NCBI GenBank assembly: GCA_026419785.1
Contig: JAODTK010001688.1
Location: forward strand, 1-64,000
Direction: 5' to 3'
Length of the DNA stretch: 64,000 nucleotides
Origin: Sclerodactyla briareus
Taxonomy: Eukaryota; Echinodermata; Holothuroidea; Dendrochirotida; Sclerodactylidae
Shown in pieces: positions 1 to 13,915 of this stretch (positions are counted from its first letter, which is position 1; the number at the start of each line of letters is the position of its first letter). Under the pieces are notes generated by a model. The model did not search any database. It was not told the DNA's origin and saw only the letters and a list, made by a program, of their open reading frames with translations. Position numbers and translations under genes: made by a program.

Positions 1-635
1 CAGCAAGGATCAATCTTTAACCCTCTCAACACCCCTACCCCCCACAGAAATAGACAGAAATTCTTTTAGACAAGTGAAAATGGTGGACTCATACCACAAA
101 CCGTTCATAGCTACTGGAACGATAAGGAACCCCTCTGGTTAAGTCAACCGTAAGGAAAAACAATGACAATCCCAGTGGAATAGGGCATGAAAAATATTAC
201 TGTATTGGAGACATATAGAGATCCACCATAGGCTATAAAATAGCCAATAATTGCCACTTGTAAGATACTCTTTAGGGAAACCATCGAATGTTAAAAAACT
301 GGATGTTATATTAGAGCAAAGATCTAGGCAAATAATTTTTAGCATGTACTGAACAGAAGTCATGTAATGATAAATGAAAATATACTCAGCACATACTTGT
401 TTATAAGCAATCAAAGGGAAAACTGATGATTACATACATACGTGGCGATGTGCATAGTGTGGGGCAACATGATGGAAGTGAGATCGAAGGCATAAGGCCA
501 TCTCTGAACATGTGACAGTGTGAAAGCATACAATCAACAACATCACGGGAACAAATGGGAAACTTGAGCTGTGCAGCGGGTAAACCGCCCACCGGGTATA
601 TCCCCGTTTGAGCAAGCATTGGGAGAAGTATCTAA
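1..635. other. No gene recognised; unique-looking sequence
   Basis: Only short open frames on both strands occur here, without splice context or any recognisable protein family. I see no repeat structure and no RNA gene. Confidence 0.5.
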
Positions 636-639
636 CACC

Positions 640-935
640 CCATGAAAATTTCCTTTTGGTTAGAAACCAAGATAGCCTTAATCCACCAAGTTTTGTTGTA
701 TCCATGGGAGCGTTCAAAAAGTCAGATATAAATTATACAAAATTTGACCACAATGGCCTTGAGATGACTTCAACCTTGTTAGGACCAAATGTAGCCCCAT
801 CCACCAAGTGTTGTTCAAATCTGGGACAAAGTTTTGAAAATAGTAAATTTGAACCACCATGACCTTGAAATTACCTCTACATTTTCAGGATCAACTGTAG
901 TGCTACCCACCAAGTTCGTTCAATCCGACTAACTG
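640..935 (+). repeat. Short degenerate minisatellite, ~115 bp unit, ~2.6 copies
   Basis: The phrase CCACCAAGT followed by TTGTT or TTCGTT recurs near 679, 799 and 905. Each copy is followed by a TTTGACC/TTTGAAC plus GACCTTGA block, so the period is about 106-120 bp. The 84-codon open frame across this stretch is a by-product of the repeat and not a gene. CCACCAAGTTTGA also occurs in array 1, so this may be a distant relative of the arrays at 7.6-19.5 kb. Confidence 0.55.
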
Positions 936-3900
936 AAAAATTTCATGTAAATATTCAAATCAGCTGACCCCCAGCATTACAGTGAAAAAGCCCACTTTCG
1001 GACTCATCAGAGATTTCACTCGGATAGACAGTGTTGTACAAGTTTCAGATCGCGTAAAGAAGTTATTGTGCTACGTCTAAAGTTCCCAGAGGCGGAAGCG
1101 CCTGGGACGGACTGTTGTACTGGACCTGGCACTGTATAGGATTACTCACTGCAGCACTGATCAATGTGGGGCTGGGGTAATGTCTGAGCATTTACCAGTC
1201 TTCACGTACCATATCCTCACACTCTCATCAAACTGGAATAGAGGCAAAATATTGGAAACTGTTATTTAAACATTTTTCGATACTTTCTACAAATGGGAAG
1301 GCTATAGATCATTGTAGAGCAGAACTGTTTCAGATGCCTCTGAACTATTAACTGTCAAAGACCCATGTATAAGTGAAATAACAATCTGTCAAGGGCCATT
1401 GGTCATGTAATTTCAACTGGACTCTTCATAATCTCTAGTATACAATTATGAAGCCGAAATCCAACCGAATTTCAGCCAATTGGAGTAGTTCCGATAAGGC
1501 ACAAGCAGCTATTGCAAAAATTGCCTTGTGACTCACAGGGGGAAGTCAATGTTAAAACATAACCTCACCACACCTACCAATGAACATAGGTCTATGGAAC
1601 GCCTGTCATGGGTTAAGATACATACTCAAGAAGCGAGCTCATCCATCCATACCCGATCCAAGTTAATCGTGTTTACCAGATCAAGTTAGGATAAAAATTT
1701 CCCCAATTTCCTGAATTTACAAAGACTTATGAGCAAACAAATTGAAGTAACCTGACAGAAACAACATTCTGAACTCCCAAGATCAGAATTTGGCTGCCTG
1801 GCGAACCCGTGACTGGCCCCAAAACATACCAAGTCTGAGCATCACAGACAAGTGTCGAACACACACACATTTGGGTTCTAGTAGACAGACGGGGGGTTTT
1901 TCGTTTTTTTTTTTCTGCGCGGGGGGGGGGGGTACATTGGAGACACAAGGAGGAATTAAAGCATTCACGGTCATGAAAAAAATGGCCCACCAGGACAGCT
2001 TATGCAATCATTGATGCATATCCGAACTTGCCTTTTTCCACCAAACTAAGTCCACTTTTACACAAAGACTCCAATGATCCTGATCAATCAGGGTTTGACT
2101 GTGGGTTTGAAAGTGCAGCAGAGACATAGTTAACTGTGAATACTCAAGGTCTTCAGACATTACCATGTAAAAACAGGAGAACAGGACATGTACAATAAGA
2201 AAAGATGACAGATGAGTAAGACTTGCCGAAAAAATAAAGAAAGCACAAAAACATCCCAGCTCAAGGAGCCTTCAGGAGTTGCTGGCGAGCAGAACTCACC
2301 AATCACCAAAGAATGAACTCCCCGCCCACACTTCTAAGTTACAGAAAAGGTTATTTCGCAGAAAAAAAGTGTGTCAGCATCCCGATGGAATGATTAAATG
2401 TAAGATGTCAAGTTTGGAAGGCGAATAACAGGGATTGACTGGTGCATACCTGTTATCAGCGGTCCCTTGTTTAAAACCTCCATGTCGGCAATGATACCAA
2501 TTCTCAACCCCACTCTTTACTCGTTGTAGGCAAAGTGGCCAGCAAGTGAAGCTGACACTCATTACTTCTGAGGGACTGATACTTGACATGGCGCTCGAGA
2601 GCAGGCGGTTTTCACTCCTCCCTGTTACTTCAAAAAGATGAGGTGCAGATCATTGGTGTCATTCCAGGAACAAACCCCCTGGAGCCTCAACAATTTCTCT
2701 AGCCTGATAATGCACCTCAAGGGGGAAGTGTTAAACGAAGCATATAAAATTGTAGTTGTCATAACCCGAATAAACACATGAGGACTTGTGGTTCTGATGA
2801 ACCTTTGGTTACTCTGGTACCGTGGACAGGTGTGTGTATAACGGACTCCTATTGGCCATCAATCAGTGAATTATTCAATATAAGGCAATTGTGGCAAACT
2901 GAGGTATACATATGAAAAAGGTTTTTAACAAACATTTGCTTAATTTCCCCTCTACGACTGGCAGAGCAGAAAGAACCTTAGGGTAATGTATTTTCAAACC
3001 ACTAGTGACATAATTATCCTGACCAAACGATATATTAGCCTTCAACGTTACAGTATTGGAAATGCCCAGGTTTTAGAGTTTTGCATCTGAGGCCAGGACA
3101 CTAAGAGTGGATATCACTGGACCAGGCTACATCAGAGATACCCTTGAGGAAGACAATGAAGACAAAACACAAAATAAAATGAGGTATTGATAAATATGAA
3201 TGTACAATTATATCAACAATATATATTCATCTATTGGACGTCAGGTTTGCAAGGTGAAGTGATACCAATATCATTATCTTACTTTCTATACATTCTTATT
3301 ACACTTGTTGGAATGTGAAAAGTTACAAAGCGACCAGAGGCTGGGGAATCATCCTGCTTATATAGCTATCCTACATCTTGAATGGCATCCAGAAGCATGA
3401 ACAGTGTAGGCTAGGCTACACATAGTCAACACGTCCACCGAGAGACTAGACAGGCTGGATGAGTAATGCAGCATGTCTGTCCAGGTCAGGAACACTGACC
3501 TAACCAGATGGAACCCTCCGTCACTTCTATCACTCAGAAACAATGCCACACTACCCAATCGTCCATAAATGTTCCCCATGTGACAAAGTTGTGGAAGAGG
3601 GTTAGCTTGCACTATTGAGTGAATTCAAAATTGTGGACAAAACTAGTATGGTGTTACATGACCAAACTTATGGCTGATATAGTTTTCTCAAACTTGCAAT
3701 AATAGGCACCCAGAATCTTATTAGTTGGTCAGCAGCTGCAGAACAAGAATGTGTGTCAGTCACGGTTGCATCAAATACTGTAACAGTGTTCCTATTTTAG
3801 GAGCATTCCATAAGGAGATATAAGACATGTATATGCTATTTAAGTTTTGGGTAAATAGGTTGAATTCATTGAGTTAATATAAAGAGAGTACCCTCTTCAT

Positions 3901-6900
3901 GCCTTACTACACAATAGAACATATAAGGTAAAGGAAAAAATGGACATGCGTAAACTTGTTTAGGCGGACTAAGTGCATGATGATGTTAAAGACTATTATA
4001 TCTAATGCCTCAGCTTCATGTATACAAACATTGAAGAGAAGCGAAGCTTGGATAAAAAGAGGTTATATGTATGTGGGGATCCTAAACCATATCTATAGGT
4101 CCAACACCCCATTCCTTATGATGTCCTATGTGGAGAGTTACCAGCCTTTAAAAGTTTGGTCAAATATGTAGAGAAACTATTAGGGATCATCCCTATTGCA
4201 CAATAATGCTTGACGCCACTGTTGAACAACACAGATAGTAATGTTACCTATTCTAAGCATTCATTGTGTAGGATAACCTTGACATTCTGCCAGAAGTTCT
4301 GTTGCTTCTCTAACCAAAGAACCATCATCTCCTACAACCCACTACAGCGATCATCTCTCATAAACAAAATAGAGTAAAAAGGTATGTATAAATTCAAAAA
4401 GGAAAACAAAGAGTATTTGCAGGGTGGTGCAAGTGTGACCATCTTGTCATTGCATGATGGGATGCTTTTCGATCCTTGTGCAATACCATCTCACAAACTT
4501 CCCTTCCGAAGACCTCTAACTCGATAATAGGAAAGTTGTATCCACATCAGATTTGGACTGATGCATCATTCTTCTCCAGCTATTATATATACGCAGTGTC
4601 CTCCAAAATTGCCGTAATAAGGGAGATATTCCAAGGTGGACCTGCTTCAGCAATGATGGGCATGTAGTGCTGCATTGGTAGACATAGTAATCTGGCCTAA
4701 CTAGTGGCCGGTGCCATCACATATCCACAGCGCATTCAGACACTTGCCACATTCATGATCGGGTGAATCAAATTTGGTCAGGTTGGTGTCATGCACATCC
4801 CACCTCTGAAACCTTTGGGGTTCTCGCCTTAAGCGCTGACATCTGAAGTACCCGGCAGTGGCATCAAGCTGCAGAGACAGAGGCACTCCTGAAAATATAC
4901 CAATCCGACAAGCTTGGGATAGAAGGATATACTGTCAGAGTCCTGGGAACACCTCAAAAGGGAACCTATCGCCTATACCAACACAGAAGGAAGTCCTCCT
5001 GCTGACACCACACCACTTGTGTATACAATATGAGACTACAAAAACTACACATAACACAACTATCATTAAAAGAAGCGGTTTTTAAGTCATCAAGACTGGC
5101 CAGCCACTCTCCATTGAGAGGACTAACTTGACTTTGTTGGTTGAAACCTGTTTGGGTGTCTGCTTGGTGTGGCTCAGTCTACCTGACGGTGGAACCTTCA
5201 AGAATAGTTTGGTTGGCTTCTGCCGGGAAAAGGGAAAGGACATGGTCAGATGAACTTGTGTGTAAGTGACTAATACTACTTTTGTTTCAAACGAGAGTCA
5301 AGTTTCTAAAATTGTGTCTGCACACTGTTTGTTGTGGTAATGTGTTCATTTGGTATGGTTTTTGTTAGGCCTTTTGTGGCTAAAGGCGGACTGTGTTAAC
5401 ACCTTTGTCCATCTCAGTGACACTTACTACGGCAATGTTTATAGTCGAGAGTCACTTGAGTTCTTGCCTCAAGTTATCTTTGCATTTGGAGGACTTGCTA
5501 TGATTCTAGCTATGTAATAGCTTGTCGCGACCCGAAGGAAACAAGTGCCAACTATCCGTATGTTTCAATAGTGAAATGGTTTGTGCATTGCAGAACTGAG
5601 AGTTAATATTCAGACACATAGACCTGCAACACTCATAAAGTATAAGGCACCAAGTCTGTTTGGGGGATCGAGGTGGGCTCTTCGCATTAGTTGCAGGCGG
5701 ACTTACAGTGGCTAAAGCGTTTAAAGGAATGAGGGGTGGTCCACGATGAGTGCGACTACATAACTCATAAGGTATGTGCTGGGAAACCTAGAGAGCGGTG
5801 GGGATGGGAGGCAGTTGGTTTTGATGGGCTGGCGGGTTAGTGATTGCAGTGACACGAGCAAGTGGTGGGACGTGTATTGGGTTTGTGAAGCAAGCAAAAG
5901 CCCGGAAGCCATCAGCCATGAAACAAACGTCGGCAAGGTTTGATGGTGGGTGAGAATGTAATCATGTCGGGGACCCGGTGGGGATCGGTTCGGTGTTAGA
6001 AACCCAGCGAGAGCAAGTCAGTGATGCTGGCAACAGTAGATATACCCTGGCAGTAGGGGGCACAAAAGGGGTGGGCTTGGGCCAGCACTAAGAGCCTCCC
6101 TAAAATGCAGCAATAATGGGGCAGTCTTCTGGCGAACTGGTAAGACCTGTAGTCGGTCGAGCTACTGGATAAAACGCGTTCGTTCCGGTACCAAAGGGGG
6201 GATGTATGCAGATGAAACTCTTTCCACGTCCATGGGCGGTGTATCAAAATGGTGACGATTCGGTACTCTCAATTCAAAATCGAGAGGCATTCCGACACTT
6301 CCATCATGAATATGTATTAATGTGTATACGTTATAGATGAGAAGATAGAACCTGAATGCTGCAATTGAAGAAAAATATCGTCCATCCTGTATGTAGGCAA
6401 TGTGGCAGAAGAGGAGTATAAAGCGGGTCAGGCGCGAACATCGGAAGCGAGGGCTTTTCGCGTAAACCCTACTCCGTGCATTGCATCAATGATACAGTGG
6501 GAGTTTTTATATGGCCGCTATACAGCCCGTGTATTGAAAAAGTGTTGGGGTCGAAAGGAAACCATTTCACCAGTTGGGAACTCGGAGTACGGTATATATG
6601 AGTTCGAAAGAATGCAGCAAACCTCAGGTCCTAAGGAATTGTATAAAACAAGGGAGATTTTTTTTTTTTTGGGGGGGGGGCAAATAGGGGTCTTCACTAG
6701 TCACATAAGGGTAGCCAAACTAATAAATGCAGCCAGGACTATTTCAATATTTTGTTGGCAGACCGACACTTCATTGTATGTAGTAATGCTGTGAGCTAGC
6801 CAGCTAAATTTGTATAGCCTGTGGGGTTTTCTCATTTGAAGCCCTGGCCCTCCCCAATGCTAATTCAAGAAAGTGATCAGAGCCCCTGGTTCTACCAAAC

Positions 6901-7600
6901 TAACCTCTGGGCCCATGCCAGATTCCACAACCAGGGGCTCTTTCTTGGGAAACTAACCCCCCAATCCTGATCCCTTAATATTTGATCTCTGCCAGGCAGA
7001 TCGTACAGTCATAAATGTGGATGTCACTGTACCATATCCCATAGCAGCTTTCTGAAGGGTCTCAGTTATAAATCTTCATTACCTTAGCAAGTGATGAGCT
7101 GGTTGGGGCCGCTGGGATGGAGGAAGTTGTGGTAGATGGAGGAGGGGTGGTGTCTTCAGGGCTCCGTCTGTGAATTGTCGGCAGCTGGAGCGGCTGGGGT
7201 GTCGCCCGCTGACTCTTTCTGTGCGATCGGCCCATTGGTAGGTGACTGCCTCCACTCTAAGCAATGAAAAAGGTATGTACACACTATCACAATAATATTA
7301 ATTTCTAGCTATTTGGAGAATTGAACCTGGGCCAACCAAGCAGTTTTTTTCATGATATTTATACTTGCCATGTTCTGGTGAAGGTTGGCAGTTGAGAATA
7401 GTGCAGTATCTGGGTCTTGCATGTATTCAGGTTCCAGATTGGATTCCTGTGGCAGAATATGTATGACTGACACCAACAAATGTAGTCATATAAAAGCCAA
7501 GAATGTCATTTTTTTTCTTGAAAATTTTATCGACATATATATAAGTTATATTTTTCTACTATTAAATAAAGCCCACCACTAGTCCAATAAGGAGCAATAT
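936..7600. other. 6.7 kb without a convincing gene
   Basis: The sequence is mostly unique with scattered short open frames (the longest is 130 codons at 6402-6794 on the plus strand, crossing a T11-G10 homopolymer). None shows a recognisable domain or clear splice-bounded conservation. Homopolymers occur at 1905-1932 (poly-T then G12) and 6659-6680. The minus strand at 4701-4886 could be a terminal coding exon and is listed separately at low confidence. No tRNA A/B-box pair was found. Confidence 0.4.
4701..4886 (-). CDS. Possible terminal coding exon, unknown protein (weak)
   Basis: On the minus strand a frame runs 61 codons to a stop at the low-coordinate end. It contains a CTCTGCAG acceptor-like site just inside its 5' end (about 4870 on the plus strand). 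The reading has an even, non-repetitive composition, including a HECGKC cluster with two cysteines and a C-terminal GTGH. That resembles real protein more than the A/T-rich junk frames around it. I do not recognise a family. No upstream exon was identified, so this may be chance. It would be the last exon of a gene running leftward. Confidence 0.12.
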   Translation of the reverse strand: MPLSLQLDATAGYFRCQRLRREPQRFQRWDVHDTNLTKFDSPDHECGKCLNALWICDGTGH

Positions 7601-7612
7601 TGAGCGGTAATT

Positions 7613-7656
7613 ATATTTCAAAACCAGAAGCCAAAAGGCTTAGTGATTTCCTTGGA
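7613..7656. repeat. Shared left-end block of the tandem-array elements (copy 1)
   Basis: The block ATATTTC plus AAACCAGAAGCC plus AAAAGGCTTAGTGATT plus TCCTTG occurs here and again at 15687-15726, just before array 2. It contains a small perfect hairpin, AAGCC-AAAA-GGCTT. Read on the minus strand the hairpin is followed by CTGG and then T. That matches the 3' terminus expected of Helitron-type elements: hairpin, CTRR, host T. Confidence 0.6.
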
Positions 7657-7744
7657 CCCAATGTTCTGGTGTGTGTTTCAAATTTTTAATTTCCTTTTCC
7701 CTAACACCAGTCTCAAACTGAGATCAATAGCAAAAATGGACCTC

Positions 7745-10700
7745 GGCATGTTTTCACTGACCAGCCAGGCAGGTTGACATAGCCTGATTTACAAAGTAAA
7801 AGTAGGTCTACCAAAAATACCAAGAAATTCAATACTGTACAGTATCTAAATGCACACCACCCCTAACGTTTTGGAGTGAATTGTGATTTCAGATTTTTAC
7901 TCCATACAATGAGCTTTCAACTGTTTTCTTAGTTTTCAGTCGACATTGTTTCCTGTATCCGAATACTTCAATACCTACAGTCAGGTCTGCACATGTGCAC
8001 ATGAAAAACAACAACAACATTAGGCATTTACGTACGCCTAATATGCCTATCAAGGGGTATATTCTGCACTGTTATGGATGGTGGCGGCTTATGGCAGTAT
8101 ATGAGGATCCTTCAACTGTGAACTGTGAAACAATAAATAGTGTTCATGTACTCATCATGGGAACACACCACAAGTTTGGAACTCTGATCCCACCAGCATG
8201 TTGGACTTGCCTGATTCTTACAATGGTGGAAAGTGCCCAAAATACCAGAATTTACAGGTCCACCTTTTTGCCCAAAAATTGAAAATTTCAAAAAAGAAAA
8301 AACTAAAAATTAAAAAAGGAATCATGTACTCATCATGGAAGCAAACCCACCAATGTTTGAACTTGATCCACTAGGCATGTTGGAAATAGGCCTGATTACA
8401 AGTACGAGTGCCCAAAACACCAGGAATTTCACCGTTTCCACTTTCTGCCCCAAAATTGACCCCCTACCCATTCAACAATATAATAGTCGTTCATGTACTC
8501 ATCATAGGGAAAAGCACACCCACCAATTTGAAACTTAATCCCACATGGCATGTTGGACAAGCCTTGATGCCAAGGAAAAAGTCCCCAAAATACCAGAATT
8601 TCACAAGTTTCCCATTTGTGCCCAAAAGTTGACCCCCTATTCATACACCAATAGGATTAGCGTTCATTCGCTCATGGAAGACACCACCACAAAGTTTGAA
8701 AATTGGATTCCCACCTGGCATGTGGGACTTTTGCCTGATTACAAGGTTAAAAGTGCCCAAGATACCGAATTTACAAGGTTTCCACTTCTTGCCCAAAATG
8801 GACCCCCTACGCATACAACAATAAATAGTGTGATGTACTCATCATGGGAAGCACATCCATCAAGTTGGAATTGATCCCACCAATAATGTTGGACTTTGCC
8901 TGGATACAAGGTAAAAAGCTACCAAAATTCCAGAATTTTTACAAGTTTCCACTTTGTGCCCAAAACTGAACCCCTTGCTCAAACAACATAAATAGCATTC
9001 ATCTAGCTCATCACGATGGGAAGCACACCACGCAAGTTTTGAACTAGTTCCCACTAGGCATGTTGGACTTTTGCCTGATACAAGGTACAAAGTGCCCAAA
9101 ATTCAGATTGTACAAGGTTTCCACTTTTACACCTAAAATTGAACCCTCTACCCTACAACAAATGATCGGTTCATTTCAATCACATGGGAGAGCACTCCCA
9201 CTACGTTTGAACTTGAACCCACCAGCATTGTTGACATAGCCTGATTACATGTAAAAGTGCCCAAAATACCAGAATTTCCCAACTTCACTTTTTGCCCAAA
9301 ATTAACCCCTATCCATACAAAATAATAGCTATCATGTACACATCATGGGAAGCATACCCTCCAAGTTTGAACTTGATCCCCCTGCATGTTGAGACTTGCA
9401 TGATTCAGAGGTAAAGTGCCCAAACTACCAGAATTTCCAAGTTTTCCACTTTTTGCCCAAATTGACCCCATACTCATACACCAATAAATAGTGTTTATGG
9501 TACTATCACGGGAAGCACACCTACAAAGTTTAACTTGATCCCCACTAATCATGTTTACTTCTCCCTGATTACAAGGTTAAAAGTACCACCCGAAATCCCA
9601 GAATTTTACAAGTTTCCACGTTTTGCCCAAATTGGACCCCCTCCTCATACAACAATAAATAGCGTGCATGTCTCATCATGGGAAGCCAACACCATCAAGT
9701 TTTGAACTTGATCCCACAATCATGTGGACTTCGCCGTATTTTACACGGTAAAAAGAACCCAAAATACCAGAATTTTACAAAGTTTCCACTTTTTGCCCAA
9801 AATTGACCCCCTCCTCAGACAACATAAATAGCGTTCAGTTCATTTACTCATTCATCATGGGAAGCAGCAACACCCCCAGTTTGACTTGATCCCCTAGCAT
9901 GTTTTGGAGGACTTTGCCCTGATTATACAAGGTAACGTGCCAAAATACAGAATTTTGCGACATTTTTCCACTTTTTGGCCTAAAATTGACCCTCTACCCC
10001 ACATACAACAATTAATCGTTCATGTAATCACCATGGGAAGCACACCCCTATTTTTGACAAGTTGAACCCACCAGGCATGTTGGACATGCCTGATTACAGG
10101 TAAAAGGTCCCAAATCCCAGAATTTCACAAGTTTCCCACTTTCTGCAAAATTGACCCCCCTACCCTTACACATAAATAGCGTTCCATGTACTCATCATTG
10201 GAAGCCCCCCCACCAAGTTTAAACTTGTAATCCAAGCATGTTGGACATAGTCTGATTCCCAGGTACAAGTGCCCAAAATACCAGAATTTTACAGTTCCAA
10301 CTTTTTGCCCATTTTAACACCCCCTTCTCAAACACAATAACTAGCATTCATCTACTCATCTTGGGAATCCACCCACCAAGTTTGAACTAGTCCCACTAGG
10401 CATTTTGGACTTTGCATGATTACATGGTAAAAGTGGCCAAACATCAGAATTTTACAATTTCCACTTTTTAACACTACCATGACACCCTCTACCCATACAA
10501 CAATGAACTCGGTTTCATGTACTAACCATGGGAACACACCCACTAACTTTGAACTTGAAACCCACCGGCCATGGTTGGACCATAGCCTGATGACAGGTAA
10601 AAGTCCCAAATACCAAATTTCACAACTTCCACTTTTTGCCCAAAATTAACCCCCCTACTCATACAACAATATAATAGCTATCATGTACACTCATGGTAAA

Positions 10701-13700
10701 CCTACCCCCCAAGTTGAACTAGATCCACCTGGCATGTCGACTTTGCCCTGATTACAAGGTAAAGTGCCCAAAATACCCAGAATTTTACAAGTTTCCACTT
10801 TTTTGCCAAAAATTGACCCCCGGCTCATACAACAATAAATAGACTTCATGTACTCATCAATCACGGGAACAAGCCCACCAAGTTTGAACTTGTCAATCCC
10901 ATAATCAATGTTGACTTCGCCTGATTACAAGGTAAAAAGTACCACCCCGAAATACCATAATTTTTCCAGTTCCACTTGTTGCCCCAAAATTGACCCCCGG
11001 CTCATACAACAATAAATTCGTTCATGTACTCATCATGGGAATCACCCCCACCAAGTTTGAACTTGATCCCACAGGCATGTTTGGACTTTGCCTGAATTTA
11101 CAGGTAAAAGTGACCAAATATCCTACTTTGACAATTTCCACTTTTTTGCCTAAAATTGACCCCTCTAACATCACACCCATACACAAGGAATCGGTTCATG
11201 TATACCATGGGAAGCCCACCCACTACGTTTGACTTTAAAACCCACTGACAACCACCAGGCCATGTTGGACCTAAGCCTGATTACAATTACAAGGTGAAAG
11301 TGCCCAAAATACCAAATGTTTACAAGTTTCCACTTTTTGTGCCCCCCAATTCACCCCCTACTCATAAACAATAAATAGCGTTCATGTACACATCATGGGA
11401 AGCACCCCACCAAGTTTGAACTGGCTCCCAATCAATTTTGGACTATTTTCGCCTGATTACAAGGAAAAAGTAACCAAAATACCAGAATTTAAAAAATTTC
11501 CACTTTTTGTCCAACATTGACACCCCTACTCAGACAACAATAATAGCTTCATCTACTCATCATGGGAAGCCACCCACACCAGGTTTGGAACTGATCCCAC
11601 TAGGCAGTTGGACTTTGCCTGATTACAAGGTAAAAGTGCCCAAATATCAGAATTTTATTTTGTTACAATTTTCCTTTGTTTCCATTTTTCACTTTTTTGG
11701 CCTAAAATTATGACCCTCTAAACCCATACAAACAATGAATCGGTTTTCATGTATCACCCATGGGTAAGCACACCCACTATGTTTGAAGTGAACCCACCAG
11801 GCAATGTTGGACATATCCTGATACCATGTAACGTTCCAAATACCAGAATGTCACAAGTTTCCCCTTCTGCTAAAAATTGACCCCCTACCCATTTAACAAT
11901 AAATAGCGTTCATTTACTCCTCATGGGAAGCACTCCCTCCAATTTTGAACTTGAATCCACCAGGCATGTTTGGACATAGCCTGAGTCCAATGTAAAGTGC
12001 CCAAAATACCAGAATTTACAAGTTTCCCCTTTATGCCCAAGTGACCCCTGCTCAAACACAATAAATAGTTCATCCTCTCATCATGGGAAGCACCCCACCA
12101 CGTTTTTGAACTGATCCCCCCTGGCATGTTGGACTTTTGCCTGATTACAAGGTAAAAGTGCCCAAAATACCCGTATTTTACAAGTCCACTTTTGCTTTTT
12201 TTTTGCCCCAAAATTGACCCCCTACTCACCAACAATAAATAGCGTTCATGTACTCCTCCTGGGAAGCACCCCCACCAATTTGCACCTAGGGTCCCACTAG
12301 GGCATGTATGTTGGACTTTTTTGCCTGATTACAAGTAAAAGTGCCCAAAATTCAAATTTACAATTTTCCATCCACTGTTTAACCTCAAAATTGAAACCCT
12401 CTACCCATACGAACAATGAATCGGTTCCATGTAATCACCATGGAGCCACCCCTACTTTTGGAACTTGAACCCACCAGGCATTTTGGACATAGCCAAAATA
12501 CCAGAATTTCACAAGTTTCCTTCCCACTTTTTCCCCAAATTAACCCCCTACTCATACAACAATAATAGCTATCATGTACACTCATGGAGCATACCACCCA
12601 ATTTTGACTTGAATCCCCACTGGCATGTTGGACTTTGCCGATTACAATGTAAAGTGCCCAAAATACCAATTGTTATTACAGTTTCCATTTTTGCCCAAAT
12701 TGACACCCTCCCCTACTCATACAACAATAAATAGACTTCATGTACTTATCACGGGTAAGCACCCCACTCAGTTTGTAACTTGATCCAGACTAATCATGTT
12801 GGACTTTCGCTGTCTTAAAGGTAAAAGTACCGTGAAATACATAATTTTTACAAGTTTCCTCCACCTTTTTGCCCCAAATTGACCCCCTGACTCATACACA
12901 ACAATCAAATAGCTTTCAATGTACTCACTCATCATTGGAAGCCCACCACCAAGTTTTTGAACTTGATCCCACTAGGCATTTGGACTTTGCCTGATTACAA
13001 GGTAAAAGGTGCCCACATTCAGAATTTTTACAATTTTCCACTTTTGGCCTAAAAATTGACCCGCTACCCATACAACAATGAATCGGTTCATGTAATCACC
13101 ATCGGAAGCCACCCACGTACGTTTGACTTGAACCCACATGCTGTTGGACATAGCCTGATACAAGTGAAGTGCCCAAAATACCAGAATTTTACAGGTTTCC
13201 ACTTTGCCCAAATACCCCCTACGCCTACACAATACATGCCGTTCATGTACTCATCATGGTAAGCACCCCCACCAAGTTGGAACTTGATTCCCACCACTCA
13301 TGTTGGACTTCTCGCCTTATGTAACAAGGTAAAAAGTACCCAAAATACAGAATTATAAAGTTCCTTCCACTTTTGCTAAATTGCCCCCCCTACTCATACA
13401 CATAAACAAGCGTTCATGGCCGCCTCATGGGAAGCACCCCACCAAGTTGAACTTGAGCCCACTACATCTTGGACTTTGCCTGATTAACGGTGAAAGTGCC
13501 CAAATATCAGAATTTACAATTTTCCACTTTTTGGTGACCTAAAATTGACCCTCTCTACCCAACAACAATGAATCAGTTCATGTAAGCCCCATGGGAAGGC
13601 ACACCCCCTAAACGTTTGAAACTTGAACCACCCAGCATGTTGACAATACCTGATACAAGGTAAAGCCCACTACCAGAATTTCAACAAGTTTCCTCCCACT

Positions 13701-13915
13701 TTTTGCAAAACTGACCCTCCCTAACCCATACAACAATACATAGCGGTCACCGTACCAACCATTGGAAGAGCACACACCCACTATTTGAACTTGAACCCAC
13801 CAGCAATGTTGGACAATGATCCTGATTACAAGGTAAAAGTGCCGAAAATACCAGAATTTCATCACAATTTTCCACCTTTTTGCCCAAATTGACTCCTACT
13901 CATACAACAATTAAA
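7745..13915 (+). repeat. Array 1: ~170 bp minisatellite, about 34 units, higher-order organisation
   Basis: The consensus unit contains ACAACAATAAATAGCGTTC, CATGTACTCATCATGGGAAG, CACCAAGTTTGAACTTGATC, GGCATGTTGGACTTTGCCTG, AAGTGCCCAAAATACCAG and CACTTTTTGCCCAAAATTG. The last tag recurs from about 8263 to 13873 at a mean spacing of 170 bp. A degenerate first unit is visible at about 7745-7860. Units fall into subtypes that recur in a set order (see findings). Indels, mostly single-base losses, are dense, and every open frame in the array is a repeat artefact. The right edge breaks off abruptly at TTAAAGGGGAACTCCACG near 13911. Confidence 0.95.

Noticed and set aside
6402..6794. 130-codon frame
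   Set aside because: It passes through a T11-G10 junction and shows no motif, so chance is likely.
8263..13873. CRISPR array
   Set aside because: Units are ~170 bp without a repeat/spacer split, and the genome is eukaryotic.
8000..13900. Series of 65-110 codon frames in array 1
   Set aside because: All are products of tandem monomers and indels and are not conserved from unit to unit.
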